59,280 nucleotides of DNA, from contig BFEA01000247.1 in NCBI GenBank assembly GCA_003427395.1, positions 1,461,883 through 1,521,162 of the forward strand. Reading direction: 5' to 3'. Positions 23,079 to 35,715 of this stretch are shown one piece after another (positions within the stretch are counted from its first letter, which is position 1; each line of letters starts with the position of its first letter). This stretch comes from Chara braunii (taxonomy: Eukaryota; Streptophyta; Charophyceae; Charales; Characeae). The notes under the pieces were generated by a model that saw nothing but the letters and a program-made list of their open reading frames with translations, had not been told where the DNA came from and made no database searches. The translations under genes were made by a program, and so were the position numbers.

Positions 23079-26000
23079 GTGAGAGGCAAACAGCCAAGTC
23101 CTAGGCAAGACTTCCGTTAACTCGTCTTCCTTCTCGGAGAATGATAATTTGCTCACCAACTGCCACATGTGCGGGATGTGTATGGCAAAACCTGAACCAG
23201 AGAAATCCACAGATCAATCCTCACCCTTTCATACACTGATGTGCTATGCTATTGCAGCGTCAGGCAACGACGGGTCCACAGTGCAATTTGCACATGGTCA
23301 CAGCAGCACCTGAAGGCTATAGACCCATGATAATAAAGGCATAATAGCTATATGCAAGAACAAGTAAAGTCTGTGAAAGCACCGCCTTAACAGACCCCTG
23401 GTTTTTGAACTTTTTGTCCATTTCTCTGCTTCCTTCAATAAGTTGCTGGCTGCTCTGTTACTGTTTCTTTGTTGCGTGGGGGCTTTTTCTGGCTGTTGAG
23501 GGTTTGCTGAACCAACAATCTGTGGAGCTGCATCGGGTGTGGATGGGCGATAGTCTGATTTGATCTTTTGGGTCAAGGCATATTATGACCTGAAGCATTG
23601 GTAGGGCCCTCTACGGTTGAGGGTTCAGCCTCCCGACGAGTCTAATGAAGCAGTCTTACACAGCCACTTTTCTATAATGCTGATGTTTTCTTAGGTTGGC
23701 AAATTGTCCTTAAGATCTCCAATGTTCAAGGTCGATTGTCCTTCATGCCTTAAGCGAGTCCTGGGATGGGGCTACATCACTACGGGCGCTTCAACATGGG
23801 TGCATCATCGTCTTTCACCTCCATTATCCTAATGCATGCAATGTTGGGCACACACTGTGACATAAAACATCAAGGGCTGTCGTTGGGAGACCAGCTGGGG
23901 GAGTGATTGGGATGATCTTGATCCACACTTCTCTCCATTCAATCCAGGTATGCCATTCCTTCTCTGAGAACTCTCAGCATTGTCAATCCTATGAATGATT
24001 TTGCATGTTCAGTGAAAGGCTGAAAGCTCTTGAAATAGATGGGCCTTGGAAGTTCATCGCTTTGGCAGAGGGAGACGGGATCCCATACGTCTAGGGCCGC
24101 ACTCCATCCAGGCTACGAAACTTGCAAAAGGGGTCCTACCTTAGGTCAGCCATCCTGTAAAAGTCTGTGATAAGGTCCGTATTGGGGATTTGCACTTTGT
24201 GTCGACCTCCCTGTATCATCTAATTTTGTGGGGAAATAACTGGGGTTTGCACTTTGCTGAATTCACGCTCATCCACTTGCAGTTCTTCTGTGAAGAGAAA
24301 CGCAGGAAGCAAGAGGAAAATTGGATCAATGTCCGAGGTGTGCTACCCCAAGAATAGAGCCTTAATGGAAGATGGAGAGCTAGCGCCGTCAGGTAGCGCT
24401 GGAAACTCTGCGCTAATTTTCTGAGTCTACGCCGCCGTGAGTCGCACATTCGCTCGTGTGCGGACCTCCAATTTCCGAGCCTTCCAAATGCACTCGAATA
24501 CTCTACCGCTCGTGGGAACTCGCACACACCTTCCGATTTTGAACTCGCGGTTGTGACGGGAGAGGGAGCAAGGGGCGAGAGCGGGGACAGCCACGTCACG
24601 CCGCACCCTTGGGCGTGGCCATCCCCAAGCTCGGTAAGCGGCAGAAAGAGAGAAAGTAGGAGGAGGAGAGGAAGGGACGAGTACTATGAGGAGGAAAAGG
24701 GGGAGAAAGGGAGTAGTGCGCCACAACTAAAGAAAGGAAAAAACAAGCAACATGAAGGAGAGGAAGGGGTGGAAAGTCGAGCGATCAAGTTTCCAAACAA
24801 GGGGTAGGGTATGTGGAGGAAAAGACAAGCGAGGTACTCATCGGCCTTCAAGGAGTGAGCGGCGCAACGTCCAGACATGCCATCATTCGCCTTGCAAGGT
24901 TAGAACATCCCCCATCAGTGCCAAAGGTAAGATCTTGCCAACCGATTGCATCCAACCACCCAGAGTGAAAGGGATAGGGCCAGCATAAGGACAAGCAGGT
25001 ACAAGAAGTCGAACGACTATCTATGGGAGCAAGCAACAACAACGGCGTCTTAGTAATCATCACGAGCTTTCGCCCTCTTTTGAGAAATGAATAGTGACTG
25101 TCTATGTCATAAATTGTTTACATTACACTGCTTACATTACAGACGAAGACTCACGTCGCACAAGAGGGACAAACAGTAGCCACCTTGAGATAGAATAGTA
25201 AGCAATCATCAGTCGTATCAGCATTCGTTTCGTCACTCACCCGTGTGCGATGGATACACGGATGACCCTTTCGAGAATTTTATCCCGAAAGTGGCATCCG
25301 TACCGAAGTCAGACACGTGAATTGAAGCCTCACTCAAATAGCCAGTAGTCCGCATCTTCCCTAAAAAACACTACTCACTCGCCAGTCCCCACATAACCGC
25401 ATGCCTTCTCCGACCTTACCCCCCCATCCGCTGTCGACCGGGTGAAGGGATCTGCCAGCATTTGAAATTAGCCCCGAGTTCCGTCCCGTGTCTGTCACCC
25501 ACGGGAGAGCTATTTCCCGGCTCCTGCAACCTGCAAACAACCGAGTAAGTAAACTCGAGACTAACACCAAGATAGACAAACAAGCACACCGACTCATTCG
25601 TGCAGAAGAGAATGAATGTGTAGTCTATAATGATGATTTCCGGCACGTCCAGAGCGGTCCCACATGTCCTAATTTCCGGCTGATCTCGCCGTTCGGTCTG
25701 AGTTCCGACACTCCTGCGTGAAGATCTGACCCGGACTCTACATCCTATGGGGTGCTGCCTGTAGCGGGCCCGCCTGTCCCACGGTACAGTGCTCGAATTC
25801 TCAGAGTCTGATGCATCGTCCCTGCCCCGCTGGGGCCCAAGTTCAAGCTCTACCTTTACGATCCCCGACCGGGGAATGGGTAGACAAATAAGATTTACTC
25901 GATAGAGAAGGACAATTTTGAGCTGACCGACGTGTAATTTTTCAATTGGCCTTAAGCGGTGCGTCCATTTGACCTCACAAACTTAACTATCTATGCTCGG

Positions 26001-28700
26001 TCCTGTCATAGCTTTCGTACACAGCTTGTCACCGGCAGGAAGAATACCATGGTTGTGATGTCCGGTGTCGGCCTTTCCAGGTCCAAATCTTGTGTTCCCG
26101 GGCCCAGCCGATCTCGGTCCCGACCCACTGGTCCATGTAGCCCAAACTCATTGGTTTTCGGTTCCGCTGCTCCTACACAAAGGATCATTCAACGCCTCCG
26201 GTACAGGCTTTGACCGCGCTGGTGCTGGCAACGGCTACTAAGGTCCGGTCTTGCAGGCTGTGTTTCTGGGTCCAGTCCGCCACCACCCAAGCGGTTTGGC
26301 ACAAGAATCAGGATCCGTCCGCCAAGCAAGCCTTCGGGCAGTTGATGAATGCTCACTCGGTTAGAGTCCTGAAGCCCTGGTCGATACGCGATTCCCTTGT
26401 TTTACCCGCGTAGCTTTTAATTCGAACTTTCATAGGTCTCACGAGGCCTCCTTTCACATGGTATCGTTTCGGTCTTGTCGCAGTCGTCTTTCCTCCCGAT
26501 CTCCTCTAGTTTGTAGGCTCATAGCCATTCGGATCCCAAATCCACACGGGACGATCAACCTCGATCCAATCAGTTTGATAGATCGCGCAAGTCTCTCTTA
26601 AGGAAAGCTTGCCTTGCTCGAGTGCAGCTCTGTCAGCGCACGCGATTCGTACCTCCAGCCGAATAGTCACTCGCTGTCAGCTCTGATCTACCACCAGCTT
26701 GTTTTTCCCGCGGACAGCTTCGAGTTTCTCCTGCACAACTTAGAACGCTCGCGGCGGCTCAAATCGCTTGCGCACAGCTCGGACTGTCGGCGCGCACCCT
26801 ATTCAGTCGACGACTCCGCTCACACTTTTTCTGGTGCACCTCTTCGCTTGCGTGCAGCTCAGACTGTCCTCACTTGCACCCTTCGCATTCACTTCCACTT
26901 TACACTGGTTCTATGCAAGCTCGTGCTTGTTACCTATTACTCGTGCGCAACCTTCAACTTCTACTCTCCTGCGCGCAACTTTTTCCGCAGTCGCGGAGTG
27001 TCTAACAACCCATGTGCGGCTTCAGACTGCTCGTATGCAGCTTCCGTCCGCGCACGCGTACATCTGTAGACTTGGGCCGGACTTCCTATGCCTGCACCCA
27101 TCTCCTATTTTTCGCGGGTAGCTTTTGCCACTCGCGCGCGTGCAGCCTCAGATTGCTAGCACGTGATCCTCCTCGTTTTTTCGCACCCCTCCTTTCAGCA
27201 TTCACACGCTCCCGGTGGCACTCGTCCTTTCAGTCTTCACGCACCCTCCTCTCTTCGCTATGGTCATAAAGGTCTCTCCTTGCTCGTGAGCAGTCTGTCC
27301 AGCGAATGCGCTACCTCTACTTGCGATCCCTCGCCCCTAAATATTGTCGTGTGGGTCTCTTTGATCAAAGTGCTCTTCCTAGCCCTCTCGTGCTTGCTCA
27401 AGCCCAACATATCCCAAATCACAGACAACTTTGCACTCGTGTGAATTTGTGCTCTCAGATTAGGCCAGAGTGCTTGACCTGATCTTCCCGCCCGTTTGAA
27501 TGCATGCGCCCAATTGGACTTGTGCGCCTTGTTTACTGCGCTGGAATCGAGCCCAGATCAGCCCCCGATCTAGCTGTGTGCGCGATGCATCCGTGTGCTT
27601 GATGTGGCTCGATATGCCGTGCTACTCTGTTGGTTGATCCTTGGGAGTCCGATTGGTGTTCGTCCATATCCGTACATCGTATGATGACTGGACGAGCTGA
27701 GATTCTCACCGAGTTCTTTCTAGAGCACTTTGCCTGAGATACTTGCCCTCCTCGCTCAATTGCACAATGCCAACGTCCAGCTCACAGTGACCGACTAACC
27801 AAGACTAGTTACCAATGATTAGCTTCCCATTGGCACGCCTGTTCGTGTGCCGATTTGACCTTTCCTGTGCATGAAAGGCCAGATCTTGGGGAAGAGTGCA
27901 CTCTTGGAGAGAGAGACCTCACACCCTCCCGTGTGTCAGCGTTCGAGTAATTTCGGATGTCTTGTTCATGCGAGTGATTGCCTGTTTCGTGTGTGAAAAA
28001 ATCGTGTCTCTTCGGGAATTGAATCCCTGTTCACGATCCAAGCTCGAAGCTCTGCCCTTGGACAGAGTGCATGGGCGGTCGAAGAGAAGCCAGCACATGC
28101 CTATGTGCCAGTTCCAGGCTGATTAGCTCCTTGATTGGCTCTCTCGTGCGCACATTGATCGTGCCCTTTCAGTGAGTGGTGTCCCCTTTCACTGGCAAGT
28201 GCGTCTGTGACCGAGGGAGGAACTAGCCCCCGCCTGTGCGCTGGTTCCTTTGGTACGCTCCACATATCCCTAGAACGGGCTTAGTTCGTATTAACTAGTT
28301 TGCTGGCTCAACAGCAGCAGCCTCCAACATACCGGTACCACTGAGGATCGGGGGCTGCGTTGTCGAGGAACTTGCAGCACCCTGAGACGTTTCTATATCC
28401 GAACCAAGGCTCGAGCCTATTTCGTCCACCGAACAGGCACGAGTACCACAAAGCAGACCACACTGTCGGAAAGGTACAAGCCCCAGGCACCAAGACTATT
28501 CGAAACCTGGTCCTTTCCAGGCCAATTTTAATATTTCCAATTTCTAATCAGCACACCGTGCGGAACTAGCAGATAATTAAAGTATCACGATGGGTCCTTG
28601 GTGTTAAGTAATACCCGTCTTGTGGCCCAAATTCGATAATTCAAGTCGATTAATTTTCAACATCTCCAAAGCATGCCGACAGCCTGACACTCGACCACGT
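23079..28700 (+). other. MSH1 intron, first part; no gene recognised
   Basis: The donor gtgaga is at 23079. The region has only short, unsupported frames on both strands. From 26600 to 27260 there are loose repeats around the motif gtgcagctcagactg. I see no retroelement coding sequence between 23.1 and 29.4 kb. Confidence 0.5.
26630..27160 (+). repeat. degenerate minisatellite around gcgtgcagctcagactg
   Basis: The motif CT(T/C)GCG(T/C)(G/A)CAGCTC(A/G)GACTG recurs near 26768, 26846, 27010 and 27135 in a pyrimidine-rich background, spaced irregularly at about 80 to 165 bases. Confidence 0.45.
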
Positions 28701-29422
28701 TCTTATCACAGAGAAGTCAACAAAGTCGGTCATCGCGCGGTTAGAAATCGAGATATCCAGATTCCCTTTTTATTTTGACTTTTACCCCCTTCCTTTGGCT
28801 TAAGTCTCCGAGTAAGTGTCTTCCGGGTCCGGTCCCGGTTCCTTGGCCACATATTCACGTGCATGTTCGATCTTATTTGCAAAACAGACATGAACAGCTG
28901 AAGTTTTCCCCTTTTCCCCTTTCCATCGATAATTTTGTGGCACTCCGCCTGACCAACAAACTTCCCGTTTCGCTCTCGCGACTTGTCGTCGTAATAGGTA
29001 AGTCCGTAACTCACAGTTTCCACTGCACCATTGATTAGTTCCCCTATTGCCATCTCACATGCCGATGATAGTGAAATCACAACAAGGTCCCTTGTTTGGT
29101 TTCCTGAGCCGGATAATGCCTCTTTCCAAAAAGTATCGGCCGTTGATAGGCTTGAGTCGCCCGGCAGCAGGCCCCCCCCCCCATTCTCGACGGTGGGCGA
29201 CCAAAACTTTCAAATCGGTCAATCACAGAGATGAGAAATTCAAGACGATACCTAATCTCTTCCGGATCACCCCAAAACAATGTCTCACCGTTAGGGTTTA
29301 ATCCGACGGTTTCTTTGCCCACTACTAACTTCCCTTTTTTTATTCATGCGGCGTCTTTTCATATGTCGCTTCTTGAATCCCAACCCTTTTTCTATTTTCA
29401 GGTCGTTTTCCTTTCCTTCGTT
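28701..29422. other. intron sequence, possible 3' part of element E
   Basis: Antisense frames occur (for example 29077-29322) but match no family I recognise. From its position it could be the 3' non-coding or LTR part of the antisense gypsy fragment that follows. No LTR ends were identified. Confidence 0.3.
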
Positions 29423-31042
29423 TTATTGAGACCTTATGAGACAACCTCGAACGTTCTCGAATCTCGTCTTGTTTCTTAGTTCTCCTCTCTTTTCTTCGTC
29501 TAGCATTGTCTGTCGTCTTACCTCTTGACTTTCTTTCAACCTTTTTGGTTTGACTCTAACGCCCAATGTCTTCCTCTTTCTATTTCGTCTCTCGGCTCGC
29601 TTAGAGGTTTCTCCTATCTCATAGATGGCGCCCAGACGAGGTTTTTTTTCACAGCTTCTACTAGCTTTCCTTTTTTGCTTCACCGGTCTATGGTTGCCCG
29701 AGTGCTTCTTTCCATTCGCAACTTCATTGGAATCGCCCTGTCTCCCCTTAAAGACCTTCAACGGGGCCCCAACTACACGCTCCTTCCACCTCGCTGTCCA
29801 ACTCCTCAATGATGTAGGCCCCTCCTCCCAATGTTTTGACAGCTCGACACGGTCCCATCCACCGGTTAGCTAACTTTCCCATCCACGTTCTTTCCAATGT
29901 CAAGTCATTCCAAAGAACTGAGGAACCCGACTCTATCGCCTCTGTCCTGACCCGAAAATTTCTATCCCATCTTTCTTTATCTTTCGTCCTCTCCACGACT
30001 AGCTTTTCGACAGCCTCTCGCAAGGTGTTGTCCAACGTTTCAGCTATCTGCTGAATTCGAGCCCCTAGCAACTCCTCTCGAGTCGCTACACTGTCCCAAT
30101 CCACTCTAGTCCAACTTTCATCTGAGGATGGTATGTCGTAGCAACTGATACTCAGTCCCTGCAGACTGCAATAGCCCTTGGACCTCCTTGGCCATAATTT
30201 CCGCTCCTCTATTCGTAACTATCTTGCCTACACATCCATATCGCGAGATGTAGTCCAACAAGAAGTTGCGGACGACCTTCGCGGTTTTCTGCCGCAGTGC
30301 CCCAGCTTCTACGAAACCGCTGAGGTCATCACACACATCTAGGATGTAGTTCATTCCTCCTCGTCCCTTCGGCATCTTAACAAGATAAATATGCACCTTT
30401 TGACCTACGACCGAGGGATAAGAGGGAAATAACGACTCCTTGTACTTGACCATGGCCCTTTTTTGACATCTTTGCAAGTCGGACAGTACACTTCCACTTC
30501 CTTATGTTGCACATCCCACCAGTACAAAGGTCCCTTTCATGCTCCTATGACCTCCCACAATCCCATCGTGAAGTTCTTATATTATGGTCTTCTTCTCTTC
30601 CTCACTACAGACTACCCTCATGGGCATCCCATGCTTGAGAGGTCTTTTGAAGAGGTGACCCACCTTCAGATAGTATTGTTGTGCTTCCTTTCGAAGTGGT
30701 TCCTCTATGTCCTCCGTACCAATCAGATAGAAGCCAATTCGCCCGTACTTACGTCAGACAGGAACACAACACCGCCACTCTCACCACTAGGCCCTAGGTC
30801 CCTTCTTATAGCCCGATCTCCATTTGGAGGAACTTATCTACTTCACTAGGTGATCTCAGGTCTCCTTCTTCCAGTTTGATACGAGACAGCCCATCAGCTA
30901 CAGAGTTTTTAGCTCCAGATATACGTTCGACTTTGTTTTCGAACATTCGAGTGTCCATCAACCACCTCACTATTGTAGGATCAGCAAGGGATAAATATTT
31001 TTGTAGCACCGCCACGACAGCAGTAGGATCCACTCGAAGCAC
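29423..31042 (-). pseudogene. Ty3/gypsy pol fragment (element E): RNase H end, integrase, C-terminal tail
   Basis: Right to left: the end of RNase H (VERISGAKNSVADGLSR, 31042-30806), remnants of the integrase zinc finger spread over several frames (30460-30800), an integrase core (30477-30118) and a C-terminal segment (30104-29748) with LWNDLTLERTW and GPCRAVKTLGGGAYIIEEL. A Lys/Arg-rich tail ends at 29423. The core reads KVHIYLVKMP and IVTNRGAE where this family normally has HID and TDRGAE, so both aspartates are lost (Tyr and Asn). Upstream it is cut by simple repeats. It is a dead fragment, antisense in the MSH1 intron. Confidence 0.75.
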
Positions 31043-31054
31043 GAGCCTCCTGCT

Positions 31055-31310
31055 TGTTCTTCTTCTTCTTCTTCCTCTTCTTCTTCTTCTCCCTCCTCCT
31101 CCCCTTCCTCCTCTTTGTCGCCCTCCGCCTCTTCCTCCTCTTCGTCGTCGTCGTCCTCCTCTCCCTCTTCTTCTTCTTCTTCTTCTTCCTCGTCCCCCCC
31201 CTCCTCTTCGTCGTCCTTCTCCTCCTCGTCGTTTTCTTCCTTTCTTCTTCTTCTTCTTCTTCTTCTTCTTCTTCTTCTTCTTCCTCTCCTCCTCCTCCTC
31301 TCTCTCCTTT
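31055..31310 (+). repeat. CTT/CTC/TCG trinucleotide-rich region
   Basis: Nearly continuous pyrimidine triplets with a pure CTT run near 31243-31280. It generates long poly-Ser, poly-Phe, poly-Glu or poly-Lys frames that are not genes. Confidence 0.9.
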
Positions 31311-31359
31311 CAAGGCCACAATGACGACGGCAACGTGGTTATTTTTCTGACTTGTTTTT

Positions 31360-31680
31360 GTCACTGTTGACGTCGTCGTTGCCTTTTCTTCCTCCTCGTC
31401 CTCCTCCTCCTCCCCCCCTCGCTCCTCTTTTAGGCGACGACGACGATAACACTGTTTTTTTTTCTTCTTTTTCTTTGGTCATCGTCCTCGTCATCTTCCA
31501 CATCGCCTTCACGATGACGATGGCAACCTCCTCCTCCTCCTTCACGATGACGATGACATTGTCCTCATCGCGTTGAGGATGGCGATGACGACGATGACAA
31601 CACCGATTTTTCTTTTTTTTTAATCCTTTGGCCGTCATCGTCGTCGTCATCCTCGTCGACTTTAGGATGGCGACGACGAC
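31360..31680 (+). repeat. GAC/GTC/CTC trinucleotide region
   Basis: Imperfect cgacgatgac and cctcctcctc arrays continue the simple-sequence block. No gene is seen. Confidence 0.8.
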
Positions 31681-31690
31681 CAGTTATGAC

Positions 31691-31715
31691 CAATCAATCA
31701 ATCAATCAATCAACT

Positions 31716-31754
<39 letters not shown>

Positions 31755-31960
31755 CGATCAAACGATCGATTAATCAATCAATCAACCAATCAATGAATCA
31801 ATCATCCAATTGATGAATCAATCAATCAATCGATCAATCAGTCAATCAAGATCAATTGGTCGATCTTGATTGACTGATTGATCGATCGATTGATTGATTG
31901 ATCATGATCGTTCAATCAATCAATCAGTCGATCAATCAGTCAATGAAGACCGACCGATCT
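31691..31960. repeat. (AATC)n/(GATT)n array with a 25-base-pair palindrome
   Basis: AATC units (31691-31850) are followed by the complementary GATT units (31862-31960). Around the junction, arms 31829-31853 and 31862-31886 are perfect reverse complements with an 8-base loop, so the block could extrude a cruciform. Confidence 0.85.
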
Positions 31961-31969
31961 TGATTGACT

Positions 31970-32760
31970 GACCCTCCCCGAACCTCATCCCTCCCTCCTC
32001 CTCTCGTCCTCCAAACCTCCTCCGTACCTCCTCCTCCGATCTTGATCGATTAACCCTCCCTAAACCTCCTTCTGACCTCCCCAAACCTCCTTCGAACCTC
32101 CTCCCCTCCCCTCCCTGAACCTCTTTGACTGACCCTCCAAAACTTCCTCCTCCCCTCCCCAGCCCTTCGCCTTACCAAGACATGACCACGATGGCGACAA
32201 TGACGATGACAATGATCGTCATTGTCAGTATTTTTGTTTATTTAATCTTCTTGCCTCTTTGTTGTCTTCTATCTGTCTATCTATCTATCTATCTATCTAT
32301 CTATTTATCCATGTATTTGTCTATCTTTTCGTCCTCCTACTTCGCCTCCCCTCTCTGAACCTCGCCCTTCCTCTCCACTGTCCTTCGGACGCTCTCAGAC
32401 CCTCCACCTCCCCTCTCCGACCTTGTATGTCCTTCTCCCGACCCTCCTCCTCCCCTCCCCAACCCTCCACCTCCCTCTCCTGGCTCTCCTCCCTGGCCCG
32501 ACCCTCATCCTCCCTCTCCCAAATGTTTTCCTCCCCTCATGACCCTACTTCCATCCCCGACCCTCCTCCCAGCCCTCTGCCTCCCCTCTTAGATCCTTGT
32601 CCCGCCTATCTTGACCCTTTGCGGACAATTTGAAGGGCAATAGTGGAGGACAACAATGGCAAAGGGAGGGGAGGAAGTGGAGGGGAGAAGAAGAAGGAGA
32701 TGAAGAAGGAGGAGTAGAAGAAGAAGAAGAAGAAGTAGTAGTATATCATAAATAAATTAA
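31970..32760 (+). repeat. CCTCC-rich low-complexity region with a TCTA array
   Basis: Repeated accctcctcc-type sequence includes a TCTA tetranucleotide run near 32270-32307, followed by a GAA-rich stretch at 32685-32735. No supported gene. Confidence 0.8.
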
Positions 32761-32959
32761 TATTAAATTATTAATAATATATAAAAATCATATTTTGAAA
32801 ATGGCTCGAAATACACGCATTTCAGCATCAGGGGGGGCATTTCTGAAGTGCGACTGACCCTCGTAGTCAAAAACAAAATTAACACTCCACATGGCAGTTT
32901 CTAGTTTATCTGGAAATCCGAATAAACAAGATACGAGATATTCCGGCTGGATATGCCGA

Positions 32960-33975
32960 CAAAGATATCGAGCCAGAATTACCGTGCTACTTAGGTCCTA
33001 GGTATATACGGTCCAAAGACGCCAAACGCCCCACAGGAAAAAAAAACCTTCCACCTCTAATTAGACTTATCCCTACCCCACGATCACACCATCATTACGG
33101 GAGATTGGAACTCGGTATAGGACCTCACCTTAGACATAACTTCCAACTCACAGGACCCCACCTCTCAGTCCAAGTGCGTAGATCTGGTGGATTTCAACAC
33201 AAGGAAGAATCTGATAGATCCTTACCGCCTCATATCTCCTAACACAAAACGCTTTTCCAACGTTAGAAAAACCTTCCTAGGAAGAACATCTCTATCAAGA
33301 AAAGAATTCTTCCTTACCTCAGAACCCGTAGCAGGAGCTATATTAGATTGCAGCATAAAAGATAACCCTTACTACAAGGGTCTAGGCCACAAAGCAATCA
33401 CTCTCTTCCTTAGGCTTACCAAGACTGGTTACTTAGGAAAAAGCTTCTATTGTTTCAACAATGCACTATCAACCAGCCAAGCATTCCAAGCCGAACTAGC
33501 CAACATACTAAACAGGCAAGCATAGATAAGTCCAAATGAGGACATACACACTAAAATCCCAGAAATCATAAGGAATATCACCACAAATGTATCCACAAAC
33601 CTCCAGAAGACTAGCAACACATAGGAAGGAAAGCGAAGAAGCACTAAGAAATGCGATAGAAATGGCTGAAATAAATCTCCAAAGAGACCCGACCTCTTAC
33701 ACAAAATTAATCCAAAGAGGAACTCGCAGAATGGACAAAGTTGAAACTTAGGGGACGATAACTCAAGGCCAAGGTGAAGGACTGTGAACTAAGCGAAAAA
33801 ATGTCCAAATTATTCTTCCAAAAAATCAAACCCAACTCCAGGAGCTCTAAGATAGAAAGTTTACTAAATGAGCACGACAATCCCACCTCAGAAACAACCC
33901 AGCTAGTAAATATAGCAACCAACTTCTACAAAGAACTACACACTAGCAAAACCCCAACAGGAAGGTCAAACTAAA
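32960..33975 (+). pseudogene. L1-type LINE fragment: endonuclease and pre-RT linker
   Basis: The endonuclease motif ITGDWNSV occurs near 33098, followed in 33187-33525 by a stretch parallel to the LINE at 3.7-4.2 kb (LIDPYRLISPNTKRFSNVR, GLGHKAITLFL). The linker near 33774-33974 (LSEKMSKLFFQKIKPNSRSS, then NIATNFYKELHTSKTP) parallels MSKFFLSKIKANARN and ARSFYADLYESKTP of the first LINE. It is a different, more A-rich copy with several stops and no RT core. It ends abruptly at about 33975, where element B begins. Confidence 0.72.
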
Positions 33976-33984
33976 CATTAAGGG

Positions 33985-35340
33985 ATAGGGCCAAATTCAA
34001 CTAACGGGTGATATAGGAAGTGAACTTGATATTGTATGTTCCTCCCTTTTCCAACATGTGCAACAATCCTGTCCATTTCGTGACTGTTGTTGATAGCACG
34101 AGGTATCATAGGTTCGCGAGTTGTGATGGTTTTGTCAACAATGTGGGGAAACAATTTAGAGGCATGAAAAACAGGATACGTGCGCAGATGAGGTGGCCAA
34201 ATGAGGCGGCACGTCGATCACATAAGAAGGACCAAGTCATCATCCCCAACCACGTCCAAAACATGCCAAGAACCATAGTACAATGGAATAAGCTTTCGTG
34301 ACACTCCCTCTTCTTGTGAAAACTCAAACATTTTGACCCAGACATAATTTCCGACTTCGAATGGCGCTGGTTTACGTTTTTTGTTGGAAAACTTGACCTT
34401 GGTGTGCAGGAACTTGTTCATCGCTGCGATCGCAACTTTGTTGGCAAACTTGATCTTGGCGTGGATGAACTTGTTGTACAACCCCTTCACTGCATCCAAC
34501 TCTTTGTCCCACGTGTTCTGATCGGAAACGATTAGAGCATGAAGAAGCTGGGTAGCAATCTGGTTGATATCCTCAGCCAATCCATTGGCTTCGGGGTGTC
34601 GACCAGATGTCATCCTCAGTTTGATTTTGTAGATCTGAGAGGTGAAGTCTTTTCAATCCAAACTAATGAACGTGGTGTCCCGATCATTCACAAATTTTTT
34701 TGGGGGGCCGTACTGCAGAATGGACTTTTGTTGGAACTCATCAAGCACAAGATCAGTAGGTGCATGAGGTGGAAACTGAATCAGATTCAGAAACTCTGAA
34801 AATCGATAAAAAAATCACCATGACTTGTGAGTGTCCACTTTCACTTACCTTTCCCATGTTTGTGATATCGATGGAGACGGACTCGCTAGGTCCGTCGGGA
34901 ATGGGAAGACGTTTCATCAGGCCATAAGGCCTATGCCTATGGACCTTGACCCATTGACGTGTCTGGCACTCAACCACGAATTTCTCAGCAGATCCTTTCA
35001 TTGTCGGCCAATCAAACTGCCGCAGAAGACTTCCATAAGTGTTCTCAAAGCAGAAGTGTCATAGAGTTCACAAGGCAACTCAAAAACTTAGGATGACGAG
35101 ACCAAGTATGAAGGACACGATTATAACAACCTTCTTATGTTTCAATTCAAAATCATATATATCAATCTCATGAAGCACGTGAGTCAGCGCCATAAAGATA
35201 TCAATTTGTGATTTGATCCATCGCAAATATATGCGCAAGTGCCTCACGCAAGGCATAGAGCTCACGCATGTATGTGGAGGTAGCTACCTTGTGGCTGGGC
35301 ATGCGCTTGCTGTAGTATTCGAGTGGGGACATAAGTCGTC
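33985..35340 (-). pseudogene. element B RNase H end, integrase and chromodomain start
   Basis: The end of RNase H is near 35100-35265. The integrase finger/core is in 34753-35001 (VECQTRQWVK, where the CQVCQ motif has lost its second Cys, and SVSIDITNMGK). MTSGRHPEANGLAEDINQ begins at 34613, with YYGSWHVLDVVGD and then VFHASKLF. The chromodomain start SHEMDRIVAHVGKGRNIQYQ is near 34000-34080. These line up with element A throughout. Confidence 0.75.
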
Positions 35341-35341
35341 G

Positions 35342-35715
35342 CCGTCGTCTTTTTTTTTTTTTTTTTTTTTTAACAAAAGCCCCCGCCAGTGTTAGTGGTG
35401 TTGATAAGAGCAGACACCACTAGCACCTGGGGAGAGGCTCCATCTATTGGTGGGGATCATCAGCTGCTGGGAAACAGGTCCAGCGTCCCTCATACAGACT
35501 GATTTTGGAGTACGTTCCTGCCAGCATTGATTGCCCTAGGATCCAGGGGATTGACTGAGGAGGATATTGGTGGGAAGGGAGAACCTCTTCACCCCGCATT
35601 CGGCGCCGGATACACAACTATACGCTAGTTCCTCCCTCCCCCTGAGCCACATTGAAACCGTACTAGCATCTACCCCATTTGCGGACATTCTTGGCGAACA
35701 AGGGTGGAGCCTGCT
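35342..35715 (-). mobile_element. poly(A) retroposon (SINE or truncated LINE) in element B
   Basis: In the element orientation (-), a non-gypsy sequence of about 350 bases ends in a run of more than 20 A (T run on the + strand near 35349-35371) and interrupts RNase H. The coding resumes at about 35340 with SPLEYYSKRMPSHKV-like sense. Near its 3' end an 8-base stem (agtggtgt...acaccact) could form a hairpin of the kind LINE machinery recognises. No target duplication or Pol III box was confirmed, and the 5' boundary is approximate. Confidence 0.55.

Noticed and set aside
24216-24807. Overlapping frames on both strands as a host gene
   Set aside because: No homology, no splice context, and equal-length frames on both strands.
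31055-31350. Long frames rich in Ser, Phe, Glu or Lys
   Set aside because: Products of trinucleotide repeats; several frames are open on both strands at once.
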